Below, in pieces: positions 35,756 to 45,425 of a DNA stretch of 64,000 nucleotides (position 1 is its first letter; each line of letters begins with the position of its first letter). Both the position numbers and the translations under genes were made by a program. Below the pieces are notes generated by a model. It had not been told where the DNA came from, ran no database searches, and saw nothing but the letters and a program-made list of their open reading frames with translations. Source of the DNA: Bacteroidota bacterium (lineage in GTDB: Bacteria; Bacteroidota; Bacteroidia; Chitinophagales; Saprospiraceae); contig JANSWP010000010.1 in NCBI GenBank assembly GCA_024743405.1, positions 1-64,000 on the forward strand. Reading direction: 5' to 3'.

Positions 35756-35915
35756 GGGAGGAGGAAATAAAAAACCTACCCAAATTTTAGGAGGTTAATT
35801 TTTCTTTAGACGAGGCAAAAAACACAGACATACCCAAAGGTATGGCGAGTATTTTTAGCGATGCATAGAGGAAAAATAGCAAGTAAAATGGGTAGATTAT
35901 ATTTTTCCTCCTCCC
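35756..35915 (+). repeat. palindromic repeat copy E (TAA-flanked)
   Basis: The 160-bp element begins GGGAGGAGGAAATAAAAA and ends ATATTTTTCCTCCTCCC, with TAA as direct repeat on both sides (35753-35755, 35916-35918). Its core 35808-35863 contains AGACGAGGCAAAAAACACAG and TATGGCGAGTATTTTTAGCG. It is the mirror image of copy C and lies 38 bases after the permease stop and 27 bases before the next gene. Confidence 0.88.
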
Positions 35916-35942
35916 TAAACTTTAAAAAATAAAATAAAAAAT

Positions 35943-38900
35943 ATGAGAACCATCTTACTTTCATTTTGCTTATTCATTACGGTTCAAATTTTTGCACAAA
36001 CAAAATTTGTCCCACATGACCACATTCCTGGAAATATTCCAAGTTACAAGCCTGCGTATGAGTCGGACTATCCAAATTGGGCAAAAATGTTGTATCAGGA
36101 AAATATTAACTATTATGTAATAGAGCAAGCTTATGAAAAATGGGAGGCAACAGGTTCTGCTGATTTTAGACCCATTCGTAAATATTACAAGATATGGCAA
36201 AGAAATATTCTGCCTTTCGTAACAGAAGATGGAACAATTCATCTGGCAGGTATCGACACCTATAATAAAAATCTATTGGTCTCTCAAAAATCAACTCCAA
36301 CTAACAAAACTGAAAATGGGACAGAATGGGAATTTCTTGGTCCAAAAGAAACCTTTTGGCTCAATGAATCTGGTACTTCCCAAGTGCCAGAAGCCTGCCC
36401 ATGGCAAGTAAATATTTATACATTCGATGTTGCTGAATCTAACTCTTTAACCCTTTATTGCGGGACAGAGACCGGCTTTGTCAACAAGTCTACAGACAAT
36501 GGAGACTCATGGGAGTTATTAGCGCAAGGATATAGTTTAGGCGGTGCTGTTACTGCTATCGCCATTCATCCACTCAATGAAGATATTGTATATGCCGCTG
36601 GCGGTATGCAAATTCACAAAACAATAGATGGAGGGCAAACATGGACACCTATGCTTCTCTCAAATGGGCTATTTCCAGCCGATCAAATCACCATAGATGC
36701 TAACAATCCGAATAAAATATTTGCTGCAGGTTCGTCCGGAGTTTATCTTTCTATTGATGAAGGTGCATCCTGGTCAAAGGTATGGGATTATCAATCTTAT
36801 GATATACATACTAAGCCTGATAATTCTGATATTGTTTACGCCATTTCGAATGTAAATGGGAATTTTAGTATTGCAATTTCAACTGACGGGGGAGGAACCT
36901 TCATTAATGACTCAAATTTTCCTGTCGTCCAAGATGTTACAGGTGGCTTATTGGCAGTAACTCCGGCAGCACCAGACAGTTTATTTGCCATTTTGCTAAG
37001 TAATGATAACACGCCTTTAATTTACAGAAGGAGTATGGTTTCGGGTATTTGGGAACTAATTGCTACAGGTCAAACCACTGCTTTTCCTTTAAACAATGGT
37101 CAAGGATTTTTCGATCTAGTACTTGAGGTTTCGCCTATTGATGCGAATCTTATTTTTGCAGGAACCTCGACTTTATATAAATCGACGAATGGAGGTATAA
37201 GTTTCTCAATCATTGGTGGCTATGGCGGAGATTTTCCAATACATCCAGATATACAAGACCTAAAAATATTGAGTAAGGGAACTACTTGGGTGGCAACAGA
37301 TGGTGGTTTTACCCATTCTACCGATAATTTCATATCCACCTCCAATGCAAAGGCTAAAAATAAAAATTTGGTTGGTTCAGATATGTGGGGCTTTGACCAA
37401 GGGTGGAATGAAGATGTTATTGTCGGTGGACGATATCATAACGGGAATACGGCTATCGCTGATTTTTATCAGCCAAAAGCTATTCGCATGGGGGGAGCAG
37501 AATCGCCAACTGGATGGGTAATGAAAGGCAAAAGTAGACACGTGGCATTTAATGATTTGGGAGCTGGATGGATATTGCCAGAAACGGCTGAATCTGAACC
37601 CCAAGGGCGATTTATTTTCAGTAAATATCCCAATATGGATGAATATGGGGGGCGAAGAGGGAATATGCTTTTTCACCCTAATTATTATGAAGTTATTTAT
37701 TTGGGAGAGGGAAATGGTTTTTGGAAAAGTTCGGATATGGGTATTTCATTTGAGTTATTACACACTTTCGGAAATCGAGTTCGATTTTGTCAAATAGCTT
37801 ATGATGATCCTAATATCATCTATGCAGATATTGTGAACCAAGGGTTATTCAGAAGTGATGATGGAGGATATACTTGGATAGCTAAACCAAGTCTTACGAA
37901 TGGTGCCTATGGTACTGGTTATTGGGAAGGAAAATTGCATTTTGTGATTTCATTGAATGATGCAAATACGATTTATGCTTGCCTTCAGAATGGAACCTGG
38001 TCTTCGGACAAAGGCAAAATATTTAAATCAACAGATGGAGGAGATTCATGGGAGAATTGGTCTGGTACGCTTGATGAGTTTACTAAAACATTAGTTCTTC
38101 AACCAGATGCCGAAGGAAATGATCTTCTCTATTTGTTTACCGATAATAATAGTGGTAAACCTGGTCAGTGTTATATCAGGAGAGATGGAGAGGATGACTG
38201 GTCTGTTTATGGAGACGCCTATCCTGCACGGATGTCTCCAAATCATGCTTTGCCCTTTTTTAGAGATAGCAAAATCAGGGTTGCTGGCAACGGAGGCATT
38301 TGGGAAAATATGTTAGATGAACCCAATTTTCAACCAATTGTCCAACCTTGGGTAGAGCGTCCATTTTTTAATTGTATGCTCGACACTATTCGTCTTGATG
38401 ACCATTCAATTGTGAATCATGAGGACTGTAGTTGGACTTGGAATATCGAACCAGCCCCAGCTTATATCGAGGATATAAATATGAGGAATCCAAAAGTCGT
38501 TTTGGGTAGCCCAGGAAGTTATGATGTGACTTTAACCATTACAAAAAATGGAATCTCATATTCCAAAACGATAACAGAGATGATGACTGCTACAGAATGC
38601 CCATCTTTAGATAATTGTGAGAATCCTAGTTTTGTTCCTAAAGAGTCTTGGGATTTAATCTATGTAAATAGTGAAGAAGTTAATTTCCCAGGATTGGCAA
38701 CCATGGCTTTTGATAACAACCCTGAAACAATATGGCATACTAGATGGAGTACTGGATCAGATCCTTACCCTCATGAAATTCAAATTGACCTAGGGGAAGT
38801 TTTTGATGTACATGAGTTTACTTATTACCCTAGACAAAATGGTCAAAATGGCTGGATAAAAGATTATGAACTTTACTTTACTGAGAATCTTTCCGATTGG

Positions 38901-39341
38901 GGAGATGTGGACAAGGAGGGCGAGTTTGAAAAATCAGCAGCACCTCATAAAGTTTCTTTTCAAACACCTGTGGTGGGTCGATATTTTAAGCTTGTCGCGC
39001 TTTCAGAAGCCAATGGAAACGCGTGGGCATCTGCTTCTGAGTTTGAAATAAAAGGGTGTTACCATGAAACTACTTCCACCCAAGGTATAGTTGATTACGG
39101 GATGTTAAAAGCATTCCCTGTGCCTACTCAGGGCTTTTTTGAAGTTTCGCTGCCTTCTAATGAATTATTTGAGTATTTCATTTACACTTTGTCAGGGCAA
39201 TTAGTGCAAAGAGGACAAAGTCAATCGGGCAATGATTCATTGCAGTTGGAGTTGTCAAGTTTTGAAAATGGTCTATATGTAATCAAATTGATTGATAATT
39301 ATGATCGATCGTATTTTGTAAAGGTGCTCAAGGAGAATTAA
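35943..39341 (+). CDS. large secreted beta-propeller protein with PKD, F5/8-type-C and T9SS sorting domains
   Basis: The 1132-residue product has a signal peptide (MRTILLSFCLFITVQIFAQ) and many BNR/sortilin-type Asp-box motifs (STDNGDSW, TIDGGQTW, SIDEGASW, STDGGGTF, SDDGGYTW, STDGGDSW) over about 160-790, which form one or two beta-propellers. A PKD-like segment (about 850-890, SYDVTLTITKNG), a discoidin-type carbohydrate-binding domain (about 905-1035, MAFDNNPETIWHTRWS, IQIDLGEVFDVHEF) and a T9SS type A sorting domain (last 80 residues, ENGLYVIKLID) follow. It is exported by T9SS and probably held at the surface. No catalytic residues of sialidases are claimed; binding to glycans is more likely. 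Confidence 0.92.
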   Translation: MRTILLSFCLFITVQIFAQTKFVPHDHIPGNIPSYKPAYESDYPNWAKMLYQENINYYVIEQAYEKWEATGSADFRPIRKYYKIWQRNILPFVTEDGTIHLAGIDTYNKNLLVSQKSTPTNKTENGTEWEFLGPKETFWLNESGTSQVPEACPWQVNIYTFDVAESNSLTLYCGTETGFVNKSTDNGDSWELLAQGYSLGGAVTAIAIHPLNEDIVYAAGGMQIHKTIDGGQTWTPMLLSNGLFPADQITIDANNPNKIFAAGSSGVYLSIDEGASWSKVWDYQSYDIHTKPDNSDIVYAISNVNGNFSIAISTDGGGTFINDSNFPVVQDVTGGLLAVTPAAPDSLFAILLSNDNTPLIYRRSMVSGIWELIATGQTTAFPLNNGQGFFDLVLEVSPIDANLIFAGTSTLYKSTNGGISFSIIGGYGGDFPIHPDIQDLKILSKGTTWVATDGGFTHSTDNFISTSNAKAKNKNLVGSDMWGFDQGWNEDVIVGGRYHNGNTAIADFYQPKAIRMGGAESPTGWVMKGKSRHVAFNDLGAGWILPETAESEPQGRFIFSKYPNMDEYGGRRGNMLFHPNYYEVIYLGEGNGFWKSSDMGISFELLHTFGNRVRFCQIAYDDPNIIYADIVNQGLFRSDDGGYTWIAKPSLTNGAYGTGYWEGKLHFVISLNDANTIYACLQNGTWSSDKGKIFKSTDGGDSWENWSGTLDEFTKTLVLQPDAEGNDLLYLFTDNNSGKPGQCYIRRDGEDDWSVYGDAYPARMSPNHALPFFRDSKIRVAGNGGIWENMLDEPNFQPIVQPWVERPFFNCMLDTIRLDDHSIVNHEDCSWTWNIEPAPAYIEDINMRNPKVVLGSPGSYDVTLTITKNGISYSKTITEMMTATECPSLDNCENPSFVPKESWDLIYVNSEEVNFPGLATMAFDNNPETIWHTRWSTGSDPYPHEIQIDLGEVFDVHEFTYYPRQNGQNGWIKDYELYFTENLSDWGDVDKEGEFEKSAAPHKVSFQTPVVGRYFKLVALSEANGNAWASASEFEIKGCYHETTSTQGIVDYGMLKAFPVPTQGFFEVSLPSNELFEYFIYTLSGQLVQRGQSQSGNDSLQLELSSFENGLYVIKLIDNYDRSYFVKVLKEN

Positions 39342-39363
39342 TTTTAGTCTAGAAACTTAATCA

Positions 39364-40566
39364 ATGTCAAATAAAAAACTAGGTCAAGATTTACAAGGTG
39401 TTGCTCGATTAATTACGGAAGCTACCCTAGGCATAACAGACTTGGTAGAAGCCATGCATAAACGAGTTGTACATCCGCCTTTTTTGCCTTCAACGCCCAT
39501 TCAACATTTGATTACTAAAATCGCTGGGATCACTTATCAAAACATCAAATGGAGTACCCAATTAATTGGTAATGGCTTAGATAAAGCATTGGGGAAATTG
39601 ACTCCTTTACTCGGAGAAACAGAAACTACCGATGAAAAGGAAGCAATACGCTCTGCTTTAAATGGCGTAATTGGTGACTATTTGGAGGAAAAAAAGAACC
39701 CTTTAAATATTACCATGCAATTCAGGTTTCAGGGAAAGGTAATAAATCTTGAAAATGAAAACATTGAAGAATTATGTCAGGGGATCAATGGAAAAATTAT
39801 TTTAATGATCCATGGTTCTTGTATGAATGATCTTCAATGGACTAGAAAAGAGCACAATCACGGTGAAGTTTTAGCTAAGGATTTAAATAAGACACCTGTT
39901 TACTTGCATTATAATACTGGTCGTCATATTTCCACTAATGGACGAGACCTGAATGAACTATTAGAAAATTTAATAAGTAAATGGTCTAGACCTGTTGAAG
40001 AGTTGGTGATTATTGCCCATAGTATGGGTGGTTTAGTGGCGCGAAGTGCTATTTATTATGGTCAAAAACAGCAAAAAAAATGGATCCATCATCTCCAAAA
40101 AATTGTTTTTTTAGGAACACCTCACCATGGTGCGTCCTTGGAACGAGCTGGCAATTATTTGGATGTCATTTTGGAGGCAGTACCTTACACAAAACCTTTT
40201 GCCCGATTGGGAAAAATAAGAAGTGCCGGGGTGACAGATTTAAGATATGGCAATCTAATAGATGAAGATTGGCATGCCAATGACCGATTTGAAATGCAAA
40301 CAGACAAGAGACAAATCATTCCGTTACCTAATCAAATTGAGTGTTATTCTGTAGCAGGCGATATTGGAAAAGTAAAAGAACCAGTATCTACTCATTGGTT
40401 TGGGGACAAATTGGTTGATGTAAAAAGTGCTTTAGGACAGCACAAAAATCCTGTTAGAAACTTACAATTTAAGAAGGAAAATACCTGGATTAATTATGAA
40501 ACATCCCATTTAGATTTGTTGAGTGCCCCAATCGTCTATTCAAAAATTAAAGCGTGGATAGATTAA
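39364..40566 (+). CDS. alpha/beta hydrolase, lipase/PGAP1-like
   Basis: The 400-residue cytoplasmic-looking protein has a helical N-terminal part (about 1-130), then an alpha/beta hydrolase core: oxyanion region KIILMIHGSCMND, the nucleophile elbow LVIIAHSMGGLVARSA and LGTPHHGASLERAGN, as in esterases and PGAP1-like lipases. The catalytic His is probably in a later loop (SHLDLLSAP). The gene starts 22 bases after the propeller gene. Confidence 0.85.
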   Translation: MSNKKLGQDLQGVARLITEATLGITDLVEAMHKRVVHPPFLPSTPIQHLITKIAGITYQNIKWSTQLIGNGLDKALGKLTPLLGETETTDEKEAIRSALNGVIGDYLEEKKNPLNITMQFRFQGKVINLENENIEELCQGINGKIILMIHGSCMNDLQWTRKEHNHGEVLAKDLNKTPVYLHYNTGRHISTNGRDLNELLENLISKWSRPVEELVIIAHSMGGLVARSAIYYGQKQQKKWIHHLQKIVFLGTPHHGASLERAGNYLDVILEAVPYTKPFARLGKIRSAGVTDLRYGNLIDEDWHANDRFEMQTDKRQIIPLPNQIECYSVAGDIGKVKEPVSTHWFGDKLVDVKSALGQHKNPVRNLQFKKENTWINYETSHLDLLSAPIVYSKIKAWID

Positions 40567-40734
40567 CCTAATGAAATAATCAATCTGGCCCTTTCATAAT
40601 TAAAGATTTTTGGGATTAATATTGGCTTTCGAATCACAATAGAGATGCTGATGATTTGAAAACCGTAAATCAGCTACCTTTGGTAATGAACATGGTTAAG
40701 AATAAAATCAGCTTAAAAACAAATATCGAAATTT

Positions 40735-41097
40735 ATGGATTCTGCAATTCTTTCTCTGGTTGCCGCATTGGCTGGAACCTTCATCGGCGGACTTATTTCT
40801 TATTTACTTCAAAAACAACGTTTTGATCAAGAAATCAAATTGAATCAAGAAGAGAATAAAACGGATTTTATGGCTGAATCAACTGCGCGGCATTTTTTAG
40901 GTCATAAAGGATATACAGATCGTTCTTTTGAACTTTTGGAACAACGATTAGGAGGTTTTAAGGATGATGAGTTACGGAAAATTTTAGTAAGAGCGGGGGC
41001 TGTTCGATTTATTCGGAAAGATGGAACTGAATGGTGGAGATTATTGAGTCGGCACGGAGAATATATTGAGAAGAAGAAAAAACAGGATAAGGAATAA
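40735..41097 (+). CDS. small membrane-anchored protein of unknown function
   Basis: The 120-residue product has one N-terminal membrane segment with a Gly-rich face (LSLVAALAGTFIGGLISYLL), a charged helix and a C-terminal domain (RHFLGHKGYTDRSFELLEQR, EWWRLLSRHGEY) resembling a winged-helix-like fold. I do not recognise the family. It stands alone, followed by a mini-hairpin and a terminator. Confidence 0.7.
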   Translation: MDSAILSLVAALAGTFIGGLISYLLQKQRFDQEIKLNQEENKTDFMAESTARHFLGHKGYTDRSFELLEQRLGGFKDDELRKILVRAGAVRFIRKDGTEWWRLLSRHGEYIEKKKKQDKE

Positions 41098-41110
41098 AGT
41101 CTATTCTATA

Positions 41111-41144
41111 TAAGGGGTTGGGTTATTATTTACCTTAGCCCTAA
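41111..41144. repeat. 34-bp mini-hairpin H with TAA flanks
   Basis: TAA, GGGGTTGGGT, eight bases, ACCTTAGCCC, TAA. Same lengths and spacing as mini-hairpin G at 29352-29385, with some mispaired positions. It lies 14 bases after the stop of the small membrane protein gene. Confidence 0.6.
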
Positions 41145-41151
41145 AATTTCG

Positions 41152-41192
41152 AAACCCTTTAACTCATTGAACTGAAAAGAGTTAAAGGGTTT
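41152..41192 (+). terminator. terminator after the small membrane protein gene
   Basis: The 14-bp arms 41152-41165 and 41179-41192 (AAACCCTTTAACTC and complement) form a perfect stem between the gene and the tRNA on the other strand. Confidence 0.75.
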
Positions 41193-41206
41193 TGAAAATA
41201 TAAGGG

Positions 41207-41281
41207 TGGTCGATACTGGATTCGAACCAGTGACCTCCGCCCTGTCAAGGCGGCGCTCTAAACCAACTGAGCTAATCGACC
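41207..41281 (-). tRNA. tRNA-Val (anticodon GAC)
   Basis: On the minus strand the acceptor stem GGTCGAT/ATCGACC, D-arm TAGCTCAGTTGG, anticodon stem CCGCC/GGCGG around loop TTGACAG and T-arm with GGTTCGAATCC fold well. The anticodon GAC reads GUC (valine). No CCA is encoded. Confidence 0.95.
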
Positions 41282-41328
41282 ATTATTTCAAAATTGTAGC
41301 GCAAATTTTTCGGGGCGCAAATTTATAA

Positions 41329-41602
41329 ATAAAATCCTTATTGGCAAATATTGGATGGACTCAATTTTGAATATTTGAGGTATCCTTTTTTGAGAACTGA
41401 TTTAGTAACGCCTAAAGAATAACTCCGACATATGCCGATGTATCTTTTGAACTTTTGCGGCGTTAAAAATACTTTTTTGCGTTTGCCTTTGTGCCAGAAT
41501 GTACAAAGGCGAACGCAAAAAGTGTTTTTTGCCTTACTAAAATCCAAAATCTACTATTTCAAATTGGCGGACTTATTTTTTAGCCGTTACTTAGGATTTT
41601 AT
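41329..41602 (-). repeat. palindromic repeat copy F with a different central hairpin
   Basis: The 274-bp region has end repeats ATAAAATCCTTA and TTAGGATTTTAT. Read on the minus strand it contains AAGGCAAAAAACAC and AGTATTTTTAACG, the two halves of the shared core. Between them the usual loop is replaced by another hairpin (41479-41492 with 41503-41516, GCGTTTGCCTTTGT and complement, one mismatch). It ends 11 bases before the methyltransferase start. Confidence 0.6.
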
Positions 41603-41613
41603 ATCTTTTCGAT

Positions 41614-42198
41614 ATGAAAAAATTAGATCAATCTTTTTGGGAAAATAGGTGGGTAGAAGGCAACACTCAATGGGACATTGGGCAGGTTTCACCACCTTTG
41701 AAGGAAATCATTGATAGTTTAGAGGATAAAAATATTCGAATCCTAATTCCTGGTGCAGGTGGAGCACATGAAGTCATTTACTTGTGGGAACATGGACTTA
41801 AAAATATTTTTGTTTGTGATTGGGCAATTTCAGCCTTTGAAAATCTTTTCCAAAAAGCTCCTGATTTTCCAAAAGATCAATGTTTAGTTTGTGATTTTTT
41901 CGATCTGAATATTGAAGTTGATTTAATCTTAGAGCAAACGTTTTTTTGTGCGATTCATCCTAGTTTAAGACCAAAATACGCTGAGAAGACGGCTGAATTA
42001 CTTTCTGAAAATGGCGTTTTGACTGGGTTGTTTTTTGCCTCAAATTTTGGATTTGAAGGGCCTCCTTTTGGCGGATATAAGGAAGAATATATTGCGTATT
42101 TTGAACTTTATTTTACTATAGATAAAATTGAAATTGCTAATAATTCGATATTACCAAGACAGGGAAATGAGTTGTCATTTAAGTTTGTTCGATTGTAA
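41614..42198 (+). CDS. thiopurine S-methyltransferase-like SAM-dependent methyltransferase
   Basis: The 194-residue protein has the TPMT pattern: FWENRWVEGNTQWDIGQVSP at the N-terminus, the SAM-binding IRILIPGAGGAHEVIYLW, FVCDWAISAF and FFCAIHPSLRPKYAE. The family methylates thiol, halide or metalloid compounds in the cytoplasm; the substrate is unknown. The start is only 11 bases from repeat copy F, so the repeat would lie in the promoter or 5' leader. The 279-bp gap after it shows nothing. Confidence 0.92.
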   Translation: MKKLDQSFWENRWVEGNTQWDIGQVSPPLKEIIDSLEDKNIRILIPGAGGAHEVIYLWEHGLKNIFVCDWAISAFENLFQKAPDFPKDQCLVCDFFDLNIEVDLILEQTFFCAIHPSLRPKYAEKTAELLSENGVLTGLFFASNFGFEGPPFGGYKEEYIAYFELYFTIDKIEIANNSILPRQGNELSFKFVRL

Positions 42199-42477
42199 TA
42201 GGTTGAATAACAATTGATTATATGTAGGCTATAGAGTAGTTCCAATAATTTAACGTTTAATGTTAGGCGTATTAAGCCTTGGCAACTATATTTGCAGATT
42301 AAATTTACCTTCCCCACAAAGACTATATTGAGTACGCTCCAAATCTAAAAACCGATTAGTTTCTTATCCCAATCGATAATCCCATTACATTTCTCAAATG
42401 ACGACGAATTACTTTACAATGTATTATTCATTGATTAAGGATTCAAATGATTTAACTAAACCCTAAACGAAAGTAAA

Positions 42478-43815
42478 GTGGACAAACAAAACCCTTGGTA
42501 CAGACGTATCAGCTCAGACTTCAAACACCTCAATTGGAAAACATTTTTTATTATCTGTGGATTTGGATTAGCAATCGGTGCTATTATGAGCCGAGGCGTC
42601 GAATCAGGTACGCAACTTCAAGCCTCCTTAACTCCTGCTGAGGCTGAGGAATTAGGTGCTTTTCCTATTGTTATTCCAACGATTAAATATGGTTTTGCTA
42701 TTGATACGTTCCACATGGTAGAGTCTGAAATAGCGCCTAATCAATTTTTAGGAGACATTTTGACTGCCCATAATATGGACTATGTCGACATCGAAAAATT
42801 AGTACAAAACGCAAAAGGTACTTTTGATGTTAGGCAGCTTCGGGCTGGAAAAAAATATACTATTCTTTCAAAAGATACTTCTCAAACTGCGGATCACTTT
42901 ATTTATGAACCCAGTGTTTATGCCTATTATGTATTTGATCTAAAAGGTGAACAAAAAGTAAGAAAAGTTGAGCGACCTATCTATCGAGAAATGCGCTCTA
43001 GTGCAGGAAAAATTGAAACTTCTCTCTGGGATGCTATGGTATTAAATGGTATGAGTTATGATTTGGCGGCTAGAATGGAAGATGCGTTGCAATGGTCTGT
43101 TGATTTTCATCATCTTCAAAAAGGAGATGAATTTAAATTGGTTTATGAGCAAAATTTAATAGATGGTCAAGACGTAGGGGTTGAACAGGTATTTGCAGCT
43201 TATTATAAGAATTTCGACAATGAACATTATGCGGTTTATTATAGCCATCCTGACGTCAATAAAGCTGGATATTATGATTTAGAAGGACGACCGATGAATA
43301 AAGGTTTTTTAAAAGCGCCTGTTAAATATTCAAGAATCTCTTCTGGTTATAATCCTAATCGTTTTCATCCAATTTTGAAAAGAAGGAGACCTCATTATGG
43401 AACGGATTACGCGGCACCTTATGGAACACCTATCGTAGCAGTAGGAAATGGGGTAGTGACTAAAGCATCGAGAACGAAAGGAAATGGAAATTTTGTAAAA
43501 ATAAAGCATAATGATACCTACCAAACTCAATATTTGCATATGCAAAAATTTGCTTCAGGTATTAGTTCTGGTGCTCAAGTAAAACAAGGACAAGTGATTG
43601 GTTATGTTGGATCTACTGGTTTGGCGACTGGACCTCATGTTTGTTTCCGATTTTGGAAAAATGGGAAACAAGTCAATCACTTAAGATTGAATTTTCCTCC
43701 GCCAAAAGCATTACCTCAAGAAGATTTACCAGGATTCTTTATAGTTAGAGATCAATATTTAGAACAATTGAAGGCAATTCCCTTCGAAAATGAAAATATT
43801 ACTGCCACTAATTGA
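42478..43815 (+). CDS. M23-family peptidoglycan endopeptidase (LytM-like), membrane anchored
   Basis: The 445-residue protein starts at GTG 42478, has an N-terminal membrane segment (about 21-38) and a long periplasmic region with an OapA/LysM-like part (ILTAHNMDYVDIEKL) before the C-terminal LytM domain (about 295-400). The zinc ligands are the His and Asp of RPHYGTDYAAP and the His residues of TQYLHMQ and GPHVCFRFW. Such enzymes cut peptide cross-links in the cell wall. It is a single gene with a terminator. Confidence 0.93.
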   Translation: MDKQNPWYRRISSDFKHLNWKTFFIICGFGLAIGAIMSRGVESGTQLQASLTPAEAEELGAFPIVIPTIKYGFAIDTFHMVESEIAPNQFLGDILTAHNMDYVDIEKLVQNAKGTFDVRQLRAGKKYTILSKDTSQTADHFIYEPSVYAYYVFDLKGEQKVRKVERPIYREMRSSAGKIETSLWDAMVLNGMSYDLAARMEDALQWSVDFHHLQKGDEFKLVYEQNLIDGQDVGVEQVFAAYYKNFDNEHYAVYYSHPDVNKAGYYDLEGRPMNKGFLKAPVKYSRISSGYNPNRFHPILKRRRPHYGTDYAAPYGTPIVAVGNGVVTKASRTKGNGNFVKIKHNDTYQTQYLHMQKFASGISSGAQVKQGQVIGYVGSTGLATGPHVCFRFWKNGKQVNHLRLNFPPPKALPQEDLPGFFIVRDQYLEQLKAIPFENENITATN

Positions 43816-43916
43816 ATAAACACTTACAACGTTAGAAACTTGAAGTCGCAAATGCGTAGCGGCACACATCTCACATTTTGTCAATCAAAACGAAAAATTA
43901 CGCAACTTTAAATTTC

Positions 43917-43950
43917 AGGTCAAACAGGTAAAATTCTGTTTGACCTTTTT
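43917..43950 (+). terminator. terminator after the M23 peptidase gene
   Basis: AGGTCAAACAG (43917-43927) pairs with CTGTTTGACCT (43936-43946), followed by four more T. Confidence 0.85.
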
Positions 43951-43974
43951 ACTTTCGGGATTTAATTTGATCAT

Positions 43975-45219
43975 ATGAGCCACGAATCCTATTCACTTTT
44001 TGAGTTAAATACTTTTTTTCGGCGCATTTTTGCCTTGAATTTACCTGATTTGATTTGGGTAAGATGTGAAATAGCGCAAGTGAATCAATCTCGAGGTCAT
44101 TATTATTTGGATTTGATAGAAAAAGGAGAAGGGCCTCAGAATATAATAGCACGTTTGGATGCAGTAATTTGGCAAAAAACCTATCGGAAGATTTTAAGAA
44201 AAAGAGGGTCAGAATTGAATTACTTGTTACAAGATGGTATGGAGGTTCAATTGTCTGTTAAAGTAGATTTTCATGAGCAATATGGGCTGAAGTTGATTAT
44301 CGAAGATATTGACCCAACGTATACTCTGGGTAAAATGGAATTGAAGCGTCGAGAGACCATTCGGGTATTAAAAGATTTGGATTTATTAAGAAAGAATAGC
44401 CAACTGTTATTGCCAGATGTCCTCCAGAAAGTGGCTGTTTTGAGTTCTGAACGAGCAGCGGGATTTCAAGACTATTTAGAACATTTAGTAAATAATGATT
44501 ACGGGTATGCCTTTGATAATCAATTGTTTGAAACAGCTGTTCAGGGGATTAATGTTGAACAAGAATTGATTAGTCAATTAGAAATTATTAAAAAGAAAAA
44601 GGAGCAATTTGATTGTGTTGTAATTATACGGGGTGGGGGAGCCAGACTAGATTTGTCTGCTTTTGATAGTTTAGAATTATGCAAGGCAATAGCCAACTTT
44701 CCACTTCCTGTTTTTACGGGTATAGGTCACGATGTAGATGAGACAGTAGCGGATATGGTTGCTTACCAATCTTTAAAAACACCGACTGCCGTTGCTGATT
44801 TTTTGATTCAAAAAAGCATGCATTTCGAATCTACAATTATTCAAATGGGCATGTTTTTGAATAGTCAGGTCAACCATATCATAAATGATCAAAATATTTT
44901 ACTTGAAAAATATAGTCAAATCTTAAAATTTGAGTCTCAAAGAAGAGTAAATCGAGCTGAGCAAATGCTGGAATTTGTAGAACAAGAATTGCCTCGAGTA
45001 TCTAAACTGAATATTGAAAATTCAAAAAAGCAGCTTGAAAACATAGAGACAATCATCAGATTGCTAGATCCTGAAACGGCTTTAAAAAGAGGATTTACCA
45101 TTACCTCAAAGAATGGAAAGAGCCTTCACTCAAAAAAAGAAATTAAGGAAGGAGATATTTTGACTACTACTTTTTGGGATGGAACAGTTAAGAGTAAAAC
45201 TATAAAAACACTAAAATAA
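43975..45219 (+). CDS. xseA: exodeoxyribonuclease VII large subunit
   Basis: The 414-residue cytoplasmic nuclease subunit has an N-terminal OB-fold (VRCEIAQVNQSRGHYYLDLI) and the catalytic domain with VVIIRGGGARLDLSAFDS and FTGIGHDVDETVADMVAYQS, then a coiled-coil arm. With XseB it degrades single-stranded DNA from both ends. The small-subunit gene follows one base after the stop, so the two are translated together. Confidence 0.96.
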   Translation: MSHESYSLFELNTFFRRIFALNLPDLIWVRCEIAQVNQSRGHYYLDLIEKGEGPQNIIARLDAVIWQKTYRKILRKRGSELNYLLQDGMEVQLSVKVDFHEQYGLKLIIEDIDPTYTLGKMELKRRETIRVLKDLDLLRKNSQLLLPDVLQKVAVLSSERAAGFQDYLEHLVNNDYGYAFDNQLFETAVQGINVEQELISQLEIIKKKKEQFDCVVIIRGGGARLDLSAFDSLELCKAIANFPLPVFTGIGHDVDETVADMVAYQSLKTPTAVADFLIQKSMHFESTIIQMGMFLNSQVNHIINDQNILLEKYSQILKFESQRRVNRAEQMLEFVEQELPRVSKLNIENSKKQLENIETIIRLLDPETALKRGFTITSKNGKSLHSKKEIKEGDILTTTFWDGTVKSKTIKTLK

Positions 45220-45220
45220 T

Positions 45221-45409
45221 ATGGGTAAACGCAAAATTACTTATTCCTCAGCAATGGAGGAGTTACAAGCTATTATTTCCGAAATTCAGGAAGAAAAAGT
45301 AAGTATGGATGATTTGACAGAAAAGGTTAAAAAAGCGGCAGAGTTGATTCAGTTTTGTAAGGAAAAATTGAGGAAAACGGAAGCGGAATTAGGAGAAGTA
45401 TTGAGTTGA
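45221..45409 (+). CDS. xseB: exodeoxyribonuclease VII small subunit
   Basis: The 62-residue protein shows the XseB pattern: YSSAMEELQAIISEIQEEKV and a helical end EKVKKAAELIQFCKEKLRKT. It directly follows xseA with one base in between. Confidence 0.95.
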   Translation: MGKRKITYSSAMEELQAIISEIQEEKVSMDDLTEKVKKAAELIQFCKEKLRKTEAELGEVLS

Positions 45410-45425
45410 AAATAAAAGAAAAAGA

